Assembly (NCBI RefSeq): GCF_007752135.1
Contig: NZ_CP036298.1
Coordinates: 7,494,501-7,558,500, forward strand
Reading direction: 5' to 3'
Source of the DNA: Aureliella helgolandensis
Lineage (GTDB): Bacteria > Planctomycetota > Planctomycetia > Pirellulales > Pirellulaceae
DNA: 64,000 bases
Shown: positions 18,154-27,166 of the stretch, one piece after another
Numbering within the stretch: position 1 is the stretch's first letter
Layout of the letters: every line of letters begins with the position of its first letter
Translations under genes and position numbers: made by a program
Notes under the pieces: generated by a model
What the model was told of the DNA's origin: nothing
The model's database searches: none
What the model saw: the letters and a program-made list of their open reading frames with translations, nothing else

Positions 18154-21100
18154 GTGCGTAGCGTTACTGATATTTTCATTCGCCACCCCGTCCTGGCCGC
18201 CGTTGTCAATATTGCCATCGTGCTGGTGGGGCTACGTTCGATGGTGATGCTGCCTATCCAGCAGTACCCCTCGATCGAAAGCACCTCAGTTGTCATTACC
18301 ACCTACTACGTGGGCGCCAGTGCTGAACTCATCCGCGGTTTCTTGACCACTCCCATCGAACAAGCTGTCTCGTCGATCGCAGGCGTCGACTACATCGAAT
18401 CCAGCTCCTTGGCAGGTGCTAGCACCATCACCATCCGCTTGAAACTCAATCACGACAGCACCCAAGCCTTAGCAGAAGTCAATGCGCGGCTTCAACAAGT
18501 CCGCCGCTCGCTCCCGGAGGAAGCCGAGCCGCCCGTCGTGGAGCTGCAACGCGCCGACCGTCCCTACGCCTCGTTCTATATCAGCTTTACCTCCGACCAA
18601 CTCAATATCTCCGAGCTGACCGATTGGCTCAATCGCAATATCCAGCCACAACTGGCCACGACAGCTGGCGTCCAGCGGGTGGGAGTTGAGGCGGGCCAAG
18701 CTCCCGCCATGCGGATCTGGATCTCTCCCAATCGCCTCAGCGAACTCAACCTAACGCCCGGAGACGTCTACAACTCGCTGCGTCGCAACAATTACTTAGC
18801 CGCGATTGGCCGCGTCCGCAGCGACCGTGTCCAAATTGACCTACTTGCCAATACCGACCTTCGCTCGGTCGAGGAATTCCAAGACCTGATCGTCTCGCAG
18901 GCCGACGGTTCGATCATTCGCATGCGCGATGTGGCAGAAATCGAATTGGGTTCCGAAGAGCCGATGGCCACCGCCATGTATGAAGGCAAGGAAGCGGTCT
19001 ACCTATCCGTGTGGCCATTGCCTGGCAGCAACGAGATCGAGGTAGCCAACGAACTCAACGTGGCACTCGACCGAATCCGCCCGTCGCTTCCAAGCCACAT
19101 CGATATGCAATTGGCCTTCGATGCCACCAAGTTCATGCGGGATGCATTGGTCGAAATTTCACGCACGTTGGCCGAAACGATCTTAATCGTAGGCTGCGTG
19201 ATTTTTCTCTTCATGGGCTCCCTACGGACCGCCATCGTTCCGCTCGTCGCCATGCCAGTGTCTTTGATTGGCGCCACTATTCTAATGTTGCTGCTGGGTT
19301 TCTCGCTCAACTTACTGACCATCCTAGCGATCGTATTGGCGGTCGGTCTGGTCGTGGATGATGCGATCGTGGTGGTCGAAAACATTCAGCGGCATGTGCA
19401 GGAGGGTATGGAACGCCGCGCCGCCGCCCTGCTGGGTGCACGGGAATTGGTGGGACCGATTATTGCCATGACCATTACCTTGGCAGTGGTCTACGCGCCG
19501 ATTGGATTTCAGGGCGGCTTGACCGGTATGCTATTCCGTGAATTTGCGTTTACCCTAGCCGCTGCCGTCATCGTCTCGGGCGTTGTCGCCATTACCTTGT
19601 CTCCGGTCATGAGCGCTTACATGGTGCATCCCTCTGGCAAAGAGAGTTGGCTGACGCGCTGGATCAACCGCCGTTTTGAAACGGTACGCAGCGCATACGC
19701 AGTGAGCCTCGCCGGCGCGCTCCAAATACGCTGGGCCATCGCTCTATGCACGCTGTTGGTAGCCCTGTGCGCCGCGCCGCTGTACATGTTCAGCAACAAA
19801 GAACTCGCTCCAGTGGAAGATCAAAGTGCCATTGCCGTGTTCATGTCAGCCGCTCCCAACGCCACGCTCAAGTCGACCACGAAATGGGCCAAAGAACTCG
19901 CCCACAAGCTCCAGGCCTTGCCGGAATCGAAATACATGTGGGCCCTGGTAACGCCCGGCACTGGCTTTGGTGGCATTATTACCAAAGACTTCCACGAGCG
20001 TTCGCGTAGCACCACCGAGATGTACCCCGAGGTCTTTGGCATTGTCTCCCAGATTCCTGGAGTCGAACCATTCCCGATCCTGCTCCCGCCACTACCTGGC
20101 GCCGGGCAGTACGATGTCGAACTGGTTATCAAGAGTGATCAACAGGTTGAACAGCTTGCCAAGCTGGCTAAGGAGATCGCCCGCCGCGGCCAGCAAGCCG
20201 GGCTGTTCATGTTCGTCGATACCGACTTGAAGCTCGATCTGCCTCAAGCACGCGTTTCCGTGGATCGCGAGAAGATTGCCGACCTAGGTATGGACTTGGC
20301 CGTGGTTGCTCAGGAGCTGGGTGTGCTGCTCGGCGGCGGATATGTCAACCGCTTTAACTACTTCAATCGCTCGTATCAAGTCATTCCCCAGTTGGCCGAA
20401 TCGGAGCGAGAATCGCTGTCATCCCTGATGGACCTCAAGATCCGCGCCCCCAGTGGTGATCTGATCTCGGTCTCCAATTTTGCATCGATTGAACCGGTCA
20501 CCGCTCCACGCACCCTGACTCGTTTCCAACAACAGAGTTCGCTGCGAATATTCGCTGGCGTGGTTCCTGGTATTACCAAGGAAACCGGGCTCAATACCCT
20601 TGAGGAAATCGCCCGCGACGTACTGGGGGAATCGATTGGGATCGACTACGCAGGTGAGTCGCGACAGATTCGTCAGGAGGGCTCAGCGCTGGTAGTAACC
20701 CTGGGCTTTGCACTCATCATGATCTATTTGGTCTTGGCAGCGCAGTTCAAGTCCTTCCGCGATCCACTGATCGTACTCCTGGGCTCTGTCCCTCTAGCTA
20801 TCGTGGGAGCCCTGGTACTGACATTCCTAGGGCTCACGACGATCAATATCTACTCGCAAGTAGGCTTGATCACTTTGGTGGGATTGGTTGCCAAGAATGG
20901 AATCCTGATCGTGGAATTTGCAAATTCTCTTCAGGAGCAAGGGGCGCAGAAACGCGACGCGATCTACCAAGCGGCTCAGACGCGGTTGCGTCCCGTACTC
21001 ATGACATCGTTCGCCACTGTCTTGGGACACTATCCGCTCGTATTGGTAACCGGACCGGGTGCCGAGGCCCGCAACAGCATCGGAATCGTGCTGGTTGCTG

Positions 21101-21246
21101 GAATGGCCATCGGCACTGTGTTTACCCTATTCGTCGTTCCTGCCCTGTACTTGTTGCTCGCGGCTCAACATTCGCACAGTACGGATGAAATCGACGCTGA
21201 AGCACTAGCGGTTGAAGGAACCGGGATGGGAGTTGTTACCGCTTAG
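18154..21246 (+). CDS. RND efflux transporter, HAE1/AcrB-like
   Basis: 1030 residues, the expected size. It shows the duplicated RND plan: helix 1 (RHPVLAAVVNIAIVLVGLRS), a large porter loop, helices 2-6 with the proton-relay aspartates D402-D403 in GLVVDDAIVVVEN, a second periplasmic loop, and helices 8-12 (LVVTLGFALIMIYLVLAAQF, GLVAKNGILIVEF, RPVLMTSFATVLG). The start is GTG at 18154. It uses proton force to drive drugs, lipids or other hydrophobic compounds out through the adaptor encoded upstream. The last 42 bases overlap the 3' end of the oppositely oriented VWA gene. No outer-membrane factor is encoded nearby. Confidence 0.95.
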   Translation: MRSVTDIFIRHPVLAAVVNIAIVLVGLRSMVMLPIQQYPSIESTSVVITTYYVGASAELIRGFLTTPIEQAVSSIAGVDYIESSSLAGASTITIRLKLNHDSTQALAEVNARLQQVRRSLPEEAEPPVVELQRADRPYASFYISFTSDQLNISELTDWLNRNIQPQLATTAGVQRVGVEAGQAPAMRIWISPNRLSELNLTPGDVYNSLRRNNYLAAIGRVRSDRVQIDLLANTDLRSVEEFQDLIVSQADGSIIRMRDVAEIELGSEEPMATAMYEGKEAVYLSVWPLPGSNEIEVANELNVALDRIRPSLPSHIDMQLAFDATKFMRDALVEISRTLAETILIVGCVIFLFMGSLRTAIVPLVAMPVSLIGATILMLLLGFSLNLLTILAIVLAVGLVVDDAIVVVENIQRHVQEGMERRAAALLGARELVGPIIAMTITLAVVYAPIGFQGGLTGMLFREFAFTLAAAVIVSGVVAITLSPVMSAYMVHPSGKESWLTRWINRRFETVRSAYAVSLAGALQIRWAIALCTLLVALCAAPLYMFSNKELAPVEDQSAIAVFMSAAPNATLKSTTKWAKELAHKLQALPESKYMWALVTPGTGFGGIITKDFHERSRSTTEMYPEVFGIVSQIPGVEPFPILLPPLPGAGQYDVELVIKSDQQVEQLAKLAKEIARRGQQAGLFMFVDTDLKLDLPQARVSVDREKIADLGMDLAVVAQELGVLLGGGYVNRFNYFNRSYQVIPQLAESERESLSSLMDLKIRAPSGDLISVSNFASIEPVTAPRTLTRFQQQSSLRIFAGVVPGITKETGLNTLEEIARDVLGESIGIDYAGESRQIRQEGSALVVTLGFALIMIYLVLAAQFKSFRDPLIVLLGSVPLAIVGALVLTFLGLTTINIYSQVGLITLVGLVAKNGILIVEFANSLQEQGAQKRDAIYQAAQTRLRPVLMTSFATVLGHYPLVLVTGPGAEARNSIGIVLVAGMAIGTVFTLFVVPALYLLLAAQHSHSTDEIDAEALAVEGTGMGVVTA

Positions 21247-23931
21247 CTGCGATGCACGACGGATCATCTGCAAGCACTCTTGGCGGCTTCCGTCCGGATT
21301 CACACCGGCGGCCGCATCGGACAACTCGCTCAGACTTGACCAAGTCGCTTTGCCACGGTGCGGGCTATTGCGGAGCAACATACCGAACTCGGCCATCGCG
21401 GCAGCCCATTGAAAATCACGGTCGACTTCGGACCAGTCAGTTGCCTGATCCTCTAGAGGAAACATCAACAGTTTGCTGGTGTTCCCCTCAGGCTGTTTGT
21501 ACCGCAGCTTGACGGCGAGCAATTCGCTGGACGCTTCCTCCGTGGACTCTGCGACAACCGTTGCCCCCGCAGACTTGGGCTGGTAACGCAATTCATCCAC
21601 GTCGCCTCGCCCCTGTCTCCCAGTGGCATCACCAATCGGAACAATTTCATAGAGTGCGGTAACGCGGTGACCGGCACCGATCTCCCCTGCATCCTTCTTG
21701 TCGTTATTAAAATCGGCAGCAGCCATGATGCGATTTTCGTAACCCAGCAAACGGTACTCCTGCACCTTGGTCGGATTAAACTCGACTTGAATCTTGACAT
21801 CTTTAGCGACGGTCATGAGGTTGCCCGCTAGTTGACGGACCATCTGGCGATGCGCTTCGCGACGAGAGTCGACGAAACCGTACACTCCATTTCCACGATT
21901 GGAAATCTGCTCCATCATGGCGTCATTGGTATTCCCCATCCCGAATCCGAGCACCGTTAAAAAGGTGTTTCCCTTGGCATTCTCTTCGACCAATTCGACG
22001 AGGGAGTTGGTACTAGTGACGCCCACATTGAAGTCGCCATCGGTGCACAGTACGACACGATTAATTCCACCAGGAATAAAATGATCGCGAGCCAAGTTGT
22101 AAGCCAACTCAATCCCCTGCCCACCGTTGGTCGATCCTCCGGCACTGAGCTTCTGCAGGGCACCCAAGATTTCTTCCTGCTGGTCACCGCGGGTCGATTC
22201 GAGGACACAACCGGCAGCGCCTGCATAGACCACCATAGCCACCCGATCGTTTTCACCGAGCTGTTCGACCAACATGCGAATCGATTCCTTGACGAGAGGA
22301 AGTTTGTTCGGTTCGTCCATGGAACCTGACACGTCGAGCAGAAACACGATGTTGGCTTTGGGGCGTTCGGCCAGATCAACTTTGGTAGCTTGAAGAGCGA
22401 TTCGCACGAGCTTGTGTTCAGGTGCCCAAGGGCAATTGGCGACCGCTAGATCCGCGCCGAACGGGTCGTCCCCATGAGGGCCAGCGTACTCGTATTCAAA
22501 GTAGTTGATAAACTCTTCGATGCGCACCGCGTCTGGCGGAGGCAAGCGCCCCGCTTCCAGCAGCAGTTGCCGCGCCTTCACGAACGAAGCGGTATCCACG
22601 TCGATAGAGAGAGTGCTCAGGGGTGCATCGTCCACACGCTGAAACGCGTTCTCGGTCAGTGACTGGTAGCGGTCAGTGTTGTTACCGTCTGGGAAATTCT
22701 CCCCCAGCATTCCTCCTCTCGGATCGTATCGACGGTATCCGGCGGCCTGCTTTCGATAGCGGCTAAAACCTTCTGGGACGCTCTTGGCTTCCCCTGTGGA
22801 TAAACGGCTTTCCCTGCCGACAATTTCTGCCCACCCAAAACGCTGTAATGCCCGACGCCCTTCCGATTCAGTCGCTTGCGGTAATCCCAAAGCCGGCATG
22901 GCTGGTTCGTTCGGCGATCCACTAAAGAATGGCGAAAAATTCTTGCTCGCCTCATCTTCATTCGTCAAATCGCTTAATCGGGCATCGTCACTCATGTAGC
23001 CCTTGTCCCCGTACAGCTGTTTTGAAAGTACCGGTCTGCCCCCCGGTCCAGCATTCGCCCCCGGAATACCCGAAGCATCGATGCCGTTCGGGTTCGGAGC
23101 GTTCTCGGGCGTAGCAGCCTCAAGTCCATAGCCACCGCTTCCCATCATTCCCCCAGCTCCCCCACCACCCATCATTCCTCCATATCCTCCTCCGCCCATC
23201 CCCATTGCATCTCCGCCGTAGCCGTATCCAAGTCCGGCGGAATCTTTTGTGGAATTACGGGCGAGATCTGCGGTGCCAGCGTCGAGCTCCTCGCTCTCCA
23301 CCGCTTCGTACCTCGGGACGTATTCGTCAACGACCTCGTCCCCCGTGCTCGCCGCGTAGTCCTCAACTCCGGTCCCCCCCTCGTTCGATGCCAACTTGGA
23401 AGCGAGTGATTCATGAGCGTCGCTTACTGGCGAGCTCGACACGCGAGGCAAGGCAGGCGAGGAACTGGCATCGTCTGCCGACCGAGGAGCAGTTTCCTGC
23501 AACGCCAAGGGTGAAAACATTTGAGGCAATGAGAAGAACAGGGCTGTAGCCAAAGAAGCAGCAGTTCCTAAAACGCCGAACCACACCCCACGGCGTATTG
23601 CAGCCGTCTTGCGGCTGGCATCCTTTCGCGGGAGAGGAGTTGCCGCCGCTTCCGCCGGTACAGCGTTCGACGTAGCGGCCTGGCTGAAGATCGTGGACAA
23701 GCGTTCCGGCCCCATGCCCGCAGGCGTTTCGGTTTGGTAGACCTGCGATATATGATCTGAAGTAGCCCGAATCGCCGCAATCTCTGCTGCCAGCTTCGGC
23801 TCGCGTTGGGCCGCTGCTACGATCTGAGATACTGCCTCACCGTCCAATTCTCCTAGCGCGTAAGCAGTCAACTCCCATTCCTTCCAGGGACGCGCGTTCA
23901 GTGGATCACTCTTCTTGTTTTTCTCGGACAT
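21205..23931 (-). CDS. YfbK-like von Willebrand factor A membrane protein
   Basis: 908 residues from ATG 23931 (GGAGG upstream). An N-terminal region (about 10-75, WELTAYALGELDG...) resembles the short helical anti-sigma-like or adhesion-lid segments of proteins paired with ECF sigma factors. A membrane segment follows (about 115-135), then a low-complexity Gly/Met stretch (about 235-268, GGDAMGMGGGGYGG...), a VWF-N region (about 420-515), a VWA domain with MIDAS DVSGSM (D533), and a DUF3520-like C-terminus. It likely binds a metal-dependent ligand outside the cytoplasm and may sense surface state. It lies 95 bp downstream of the ECF sigma gene on the same strand. Its stop lies inside the RND gene. 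Confidence 0.9.
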   Translation of the reverse strand: MSEKNKKSDPLNARPWKEWELTAYALGELDGEAVSQIVAAAQREPKLAAEIAAIRATSDHISQVYQTETPAGMGPERLSTIFSQAATSNAVPAEAAATPLPRKDASRKTAAIRRGVWFGVLGTAASLATALFFSLPQMFSPLALQETAPRSADDASSSPALPRVSSSPVSDAHESLASKLASNEGGTGVEDYAASTGDEVVDEYVPRYEAVESEELDAGTADLARNSTKDSAGLGYGYGGDAMGMGGGGYGGMMGGGGAGGMMGSGGYGLEAATPENAPNPNGIDASGIPGANAGPGGRPVLSKQLYGDKGYMSDDARLSDLTNEDEASKNFSPFFSGSPNEPAMPALGLPQATESEGRRALQRFGWAEIVGRESRLSTGEAKSVPEGFSRYRKQAAGYRRYDPRGGMLGENFPDGNNTDRYQSLTENAFQRVDDAPLSTLSIDVDTASFVKARQLLLEAGRLPPPDAVRIEEFINYFEYEYAGPHGDDPFGADLAVANCPWAPEHKLVRIALQATKVDLAERPKANIVFLLDVSGSMDEPNKLPLVKESIRMLVEQLGENDRVAMVVYAGAAGCVLESTRGDQQEEILGALQKLSAGGSTNGGQGIELAYNLARDHFIPGGINRVVLCTDGDFNVGVTSTNSLVELVEENAKGNTFLTVLGFGMGNTNDAMMEQISNRGNGVYGFVDSRREAHRQMVRQLAGNLMTVAKDVKIQVEFNPTKVQEYRLLGYENRIMAAADFNNDKKDAGEIGAGHRVTALYEIVPIGDATGRQGRGDVDELRYQPKSAGATVVAESTEEASSELLAVKLRYKQPEGNTSKLLMFPLEDQATDWSEVDRDFQWAAAMAEFGMLLRNSPHRGKATWSSLSELSDAAAGVNPDGSRQECLQMIRRASQLSGNNSHPGSFNR

Positions 23932-24026
23932 GTGCTGTCCTCCGTAGTTCGTTGATGTGGTTAGTTGCACCCTGAAGAGTTACCGCGCAAGCATGGTGCG
24001 CAAGAACTCGATTCGCTTGCACGCCC

Positions 24027-24620
24027 TCAGTCAGTGCGAAGGCTGACGCGGAGCGACGAGATGGCCTGATGCAACGTGTAGCCAACGTTGCCGACGGTGA
24101 GCCCGGTAACGTCTGCGATCTGCTTGTAGCTCAAGCCATCGTGCAGACGCAGACGCAGCAGCTCCTGCTGCTGGTCGGGCAATTGCTCCAACCTAGAACG
24201 CACCTGCGCGAGTTGCTCGCCCTGCTGCATCTGCTCATCAGGCCGCCGGGCGGTGCGATCCTGAAGCGACCCAAGGTCGGTGTGACTATCTAATGTGCTC
24301 ATTCGTCCCTCTCGTCGTTGGATGTCGATGGCGCGGTTGCGACACGTTCGATACAGCCACGCGGTGGCATGCGGCTCGATCTCAGGCCAGTCCTGTTGGC
24401 AGAGCCTTACGAACGCCTCTTGAACCACGTCTCGCGCACCTTCCAGATTTCCGCCAAGCCGTCCTCGCACATAGGCCACCAGAGCCACTTCCAACTCCCC
24501 AAAGACTTGCGCTACCCAAACCGGGGGAGGACAAGTTGCCTCCGTACCTCCCCGGCAGGGACCCACCCGTGATGGGCCTGAATCCGATGGCGGGGCTGCA
24601 GTAGAGTCGTTGGAATTCAT
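24027..24620 (-). CDS. ECF RNA polymerase sigma factor
   Basis: 197 residues. After a Pro/Ser-rich N-terminus of about 35 residues comes region 2 (GARDVVQEAFVRLCQQDW ... TAWLYRTCRNRAIDIQRR) and region 4 (LPDQQQELLRLRLHDGLSYK, then QIADVTGLTVGNV). There is no region 3, so it is an ECF-type sigma factor. It should bring RNA polymerase to a small regulon. The next gene downstream is the membrane VWA protein, whose N-terminus looks like an anti-sigma type module, so the two likely form a signalling pair. The region upstream has an inverted repeat at 24712-24748 that could be a control site. Possible autoregulation is an inference. Confidence 0.92.
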   Translation of the reverse strand: MNSNDSTAAPPSDSGPSRVGPCRGGTEATCPPPVWVAQVFGELEVALVAYVRGRLGGNLEGARDVVQEAFVRLCQQDWPEIEPHATAWLYRTCRNRAIDIQRREGRMSTLDSHTDLGSLQDRTARRPDEQMQQGEQLAQVRSRLEQLPDQQQELLRLRLHDGLSYKQIADVTGLTVGNVGYTLHQAISSLRVSLRTD

Positions 24621-24711
24621 GCGATCGAGACACCCTAGCCCCTGAACGGGGCGCGAGAAAAAATGACAACCTCAGGGGCTGCCTCTAAGACAACGTGCAA
24701 AGTCCGGTTTT

Positions 24712-24748
24712 ATTAGCACTAATTGAGAGAAAAACCCAATTCGCTAAT
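24712..24748. promoter_or_regulatory. Inverted repeat in the divergent sigma/TPR control region
   Basis: ATTAGC(ACT)AATTG and CAATTCGCTAAT form an imperfect inverted repeat of 6 + 4 bp in an AT-rich patch between the divergent sigma and TPR lipoprotein genes. It could be an operator or a transcript hairpin. No -35/-10 was confirmed. Confidence 0.35.
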
Positions 24749-24863
24749 GCTAGCTCCACAAACAGGCCTTGAGGCTAAATTGCAATTTTTACTAAAGTCA
24801 CCCGACGGGGCTTGATTGCAGCGCAGCGACAAGCCACTTTGGAACCACGGAAGAGAGAAGTTT

Positions 24864-25616
24864 ATGACTGCCTCCCATACCACTCGACACCTCTACGTAG
24901 CCGCCATGCTCCTGATGCTCGCGGCTACCAGCAGCGGTTGTCGCTGGAATAGCATGGGACAAAACTCGATGGGTGTCCGCCTGTACGAGCAAGGGCGATA
25001 CAACGAGGCCCTGCAGCAATTTCAGTCAGCGCAAGCGGCCGACCCCAGCGATCCCGATTCCTACTACAACTTGGCCTCAACGTACCACAAGTTGGGGATT
25101 GGCCAAAAAGATGCCAAGATGATTGAACAATCCGAGGCACTCTACAACCAATGTTTGGATCTGCAGCCCAATCATGTGGATTGCCATCGTGGCCTGGCTG
25201 TACTGTTGGTCGAGTCAGGTCGCAAAGACAGTGCCCTGAAATTGCTCAACAACTGGTCTACCACCAATCCGGGACTGTCCGATGCCAAAGTTGAGCTTGC
25301 ACGACTCAATCAAGAGCTAGGGCAAACTCAGCTAGCCGAGCGTTATTTGGACGAGGCACTCGCCATGAACCCTCAAGATCCCCGCGCCTGGAATGCGCGT
25401 GGGCAACTGCGCGAGGCGTCCGGCGATCTGGGGCAAGCCTTGCAAAACTACCAACAGAGCCTGGCCCTCAACAGCCTGCAAGGCGATCTCTATCAACGCA
25501 TCGCCAGCTTGAATGTCAAGATTGCCCAGAATACAGCGGCCGGCATCACTCAAAACACCGGCGCGTGGACAGCTCAAAATCCGCAGCCCGGTACCGCTTC
25601 TCCCCCACGTTACTAA
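24864..25616 (+). CDS. TPR-repeat lipoprotein
   Basis: 250 residues. The signal peptide ends in ATSSGC with a lipobox Cys at residue 26. Three to five TPR-like units follow (GVRLYEQGRYNEALQQFQSA, DSYYNLASTYHKLG, PNHVDCHRGLAVLLVESG, AERYLDEALAMNPQDPRAWN, ALQNYQQSLALNS). The C-terminal 30 residues are a low-complexity NTAAG/TQN/PQP tail. It should be a membrane-anchored protein-binding scaffold. ATG 24864 is taken for the signal peptide; the frame extends upstream without support. It is transcribed divergently from the ECF sigma gene. Partner unknown. Confidence 0.87.
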   Translation: MTASHTTRHLYVAAMLLMLAATSSGCRWNSMGQNSMGVRLYEQGRYNEALQQFQSAQAADPSDPDSYYNLASTYHKLGIGQKDAKMIEQSEALYNQCLDLQPNHVDCHRGLAVLLVESGRKDSALKLLNNWSTTNPGLSDAKVELARLNQELGQTQLAERYLDEALAMNPQDPRAWNARGQLREASGDLGQALQNYQQSLALNSLQGDLYQRIASLNVKIAQNTAAGITQNTGAWTAQNPQPGTASPPRY

Positions 25617-25972
25617 CCTGCCTCCGTTTTCAGCTCCCCTGCTCTTTCACGCCACCCTGCTTCTTTCAGGCAACTCAGTTCCCTGGCAACCTCGAACCGT
25701 GGTTGGGAATGGGGCGATCTGCCACAGGGGGGGCCACCACCGCTTTTTCCTACGGAAGTCGGCTCTCCCCGCAACTTCTGGCCGGTGGTTCTTCCAGGTT
25801 TTGCTGCAGTCCGTAGAATAGTGCCACATCATGTTGGCTGAACCTGGCTGACCGAGTTGCCACAGGTAAAACCACCCCCTATTCTAACCAGAATCGGGCT
25901 TCCTGATTACCTGCAACAACGGCCCTGGAGTCGCAGTCTTCCCGTCAAAAAATCTCCCGTCGGAGTCTGATC
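25617..25972. other. serC leader and spacer, no gene seen
   Basis: 356 bp between the TPR gene and serC. It contains a G-rich patch near 25725 and a possible short stem CCCTATTCT/AGAATCGGG at about 25877-25900. No motif matching a riboswitch class that I can name was recognised. Confidence 0.35.
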
Positions 25973-27082
25973 ATGGCATCTCAAGTTGCCCAAGAGCGTA
26001 TCTTCAACTTTTCCGCTGGCCCCGCTGTTCTGCCCGTGCCAGTCCTGGAGCGAATTCGTGACGAGATGCTCTGCCTGCCTGGCGCTGGCGCTTCGATTAT
26101 GGAGATCTCGCACCGCAGTAAGCAGTTCATTGCTATCCATGAGCAGGCCAAGGCGCGTCTTGCGCGTTTATTGAATGTGGGTGCCGACCATGAGATTCTG
26201 TTTTTGCAGGGAGGCGCCCGTCTCCAATTCTCCATGATCCCCATGAATCTGCTGCAAGGGCGTGAACAACCGGCCCAATACATTCTCACCGGCAGCTGGG
26301 GCAAAAGCGCGCTTCCGGAAGCCCAAAAGGTTGGTCCCGTCGAGGTGCTCTTCGACGGTAAAGAGACGAATTACGATCGTCTGCCGGACATTTCCAAGTT
26401 GGCCATCAAGCCCGACGCATCCTACGTCCACATTACTAGCAACGAAACGATCCAAGGGGTTCAATTCCCAGCCGACCTCGACACTGGCACCGCCCCCTTG
26501 GTTTGTGATTCATCGAGCGATTTTCTCTACCGCCCCTACAACATGGATCGATACGGTCTGCTGTACGCGTGCGCTCAAAAGAATGCCGGACCGGCTGGCG
26601 TAACGGTAGTGATCCTCAAGAAGGAGTTGCTGGAGCGTTCTTCCGCAGAGCTCCCTGGTTACTTGAATTATGCCAATCAAGCGGCGGCGGACTCGATGTG
26701 GAATACCCCACCAACCTTTGCGGTCTACGTCCTCGGATTGGTGACCGAATGGCTCGAAGACACGGTCGGCGGCTTGGAGAAGATGCATGCGTTGAACCAG
26801 AGCAAGGCCAAGGTTCTGTACGACATCCTGGATCAAAATCCTGAGCTCTACATGGGACATGCGCGGAAGCAAGACCGCTCCTTGATGAATGTCACCTTCC
26901 GCTTTCCGAGCGAAGAAATCGAAAAGCAATTCTTGGCCGGTGCTAGCGCTGCGGGGCTTGAAAACCTAAAGGGTCACCGTAGCGTCGGTGGCATCCGCGC
27001 CAGCATTTACAACGCGATGCCCAGCGAAGGAGTCCAAGCACTCGCTAGCTTTATGACTGAATTTGCTCAAAAGCATGGCTGA
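25973..27082 (+). CDS. serC: Phosphoserine aminotransferase SerC
   Basis: 369 residues, the usual length. It opens with FNFSAGPAVLPVPVLERIRDEM, and has EISHRSKQF and FLQGGARLQFSMIPMNL. The predicted PLP-binding Lys is K203 in CAQKNAGPAGVT. The end HRSVGGIRASIYNAM matches the family signature. It converts 3-phosphohydroxypyruvate and glutamate to phosphoserine and 2-oxoglutarate, the second step of serine synthesis. It precedes serA by 84 bp on the same strand, so the pathway is clustered and probably co-transcribed. Confidence 0.97.
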   Translation: MASQVAQERIFNFSAGPAVLPVPVLERIRDEMLCLPGAGASIMEISHRSKQFIAIHEQAKARLARLLNVGADHEILFLQGGARLQFSMIPMNLLQGREQPAQYILTGSWGKSALPEAQKVGPVEVLFDGKETNYDRLPDISKLAIKPDASYVHITSNETIQGVQFPADLDTGTAPLVCDSSSDFLYRPYNMDRYGLLYACAQKNAGPAGVTVVILKKELLERSSAELPGYLNYANQAAADSMWNTPPTFAVYVLGLVTEWLEDTVGGLEKMHALNQSKAKVLYDILDQNPELYMGHARKQDRSLMNVTFRFPSEEIEKQFLAGASAAGLENLKGHRSVGGIRASIYNAMPSEGVQALASFMTEFAQKHG

Positions 27083-27166
27083 TCCCCAAGTCCAACTCCT
27101 CCCCCTCCCCGTTTCGACGGCGGCAAACGTTCCAACTTTGAAATATCAGTGAAGGCCCAGTTCGTT

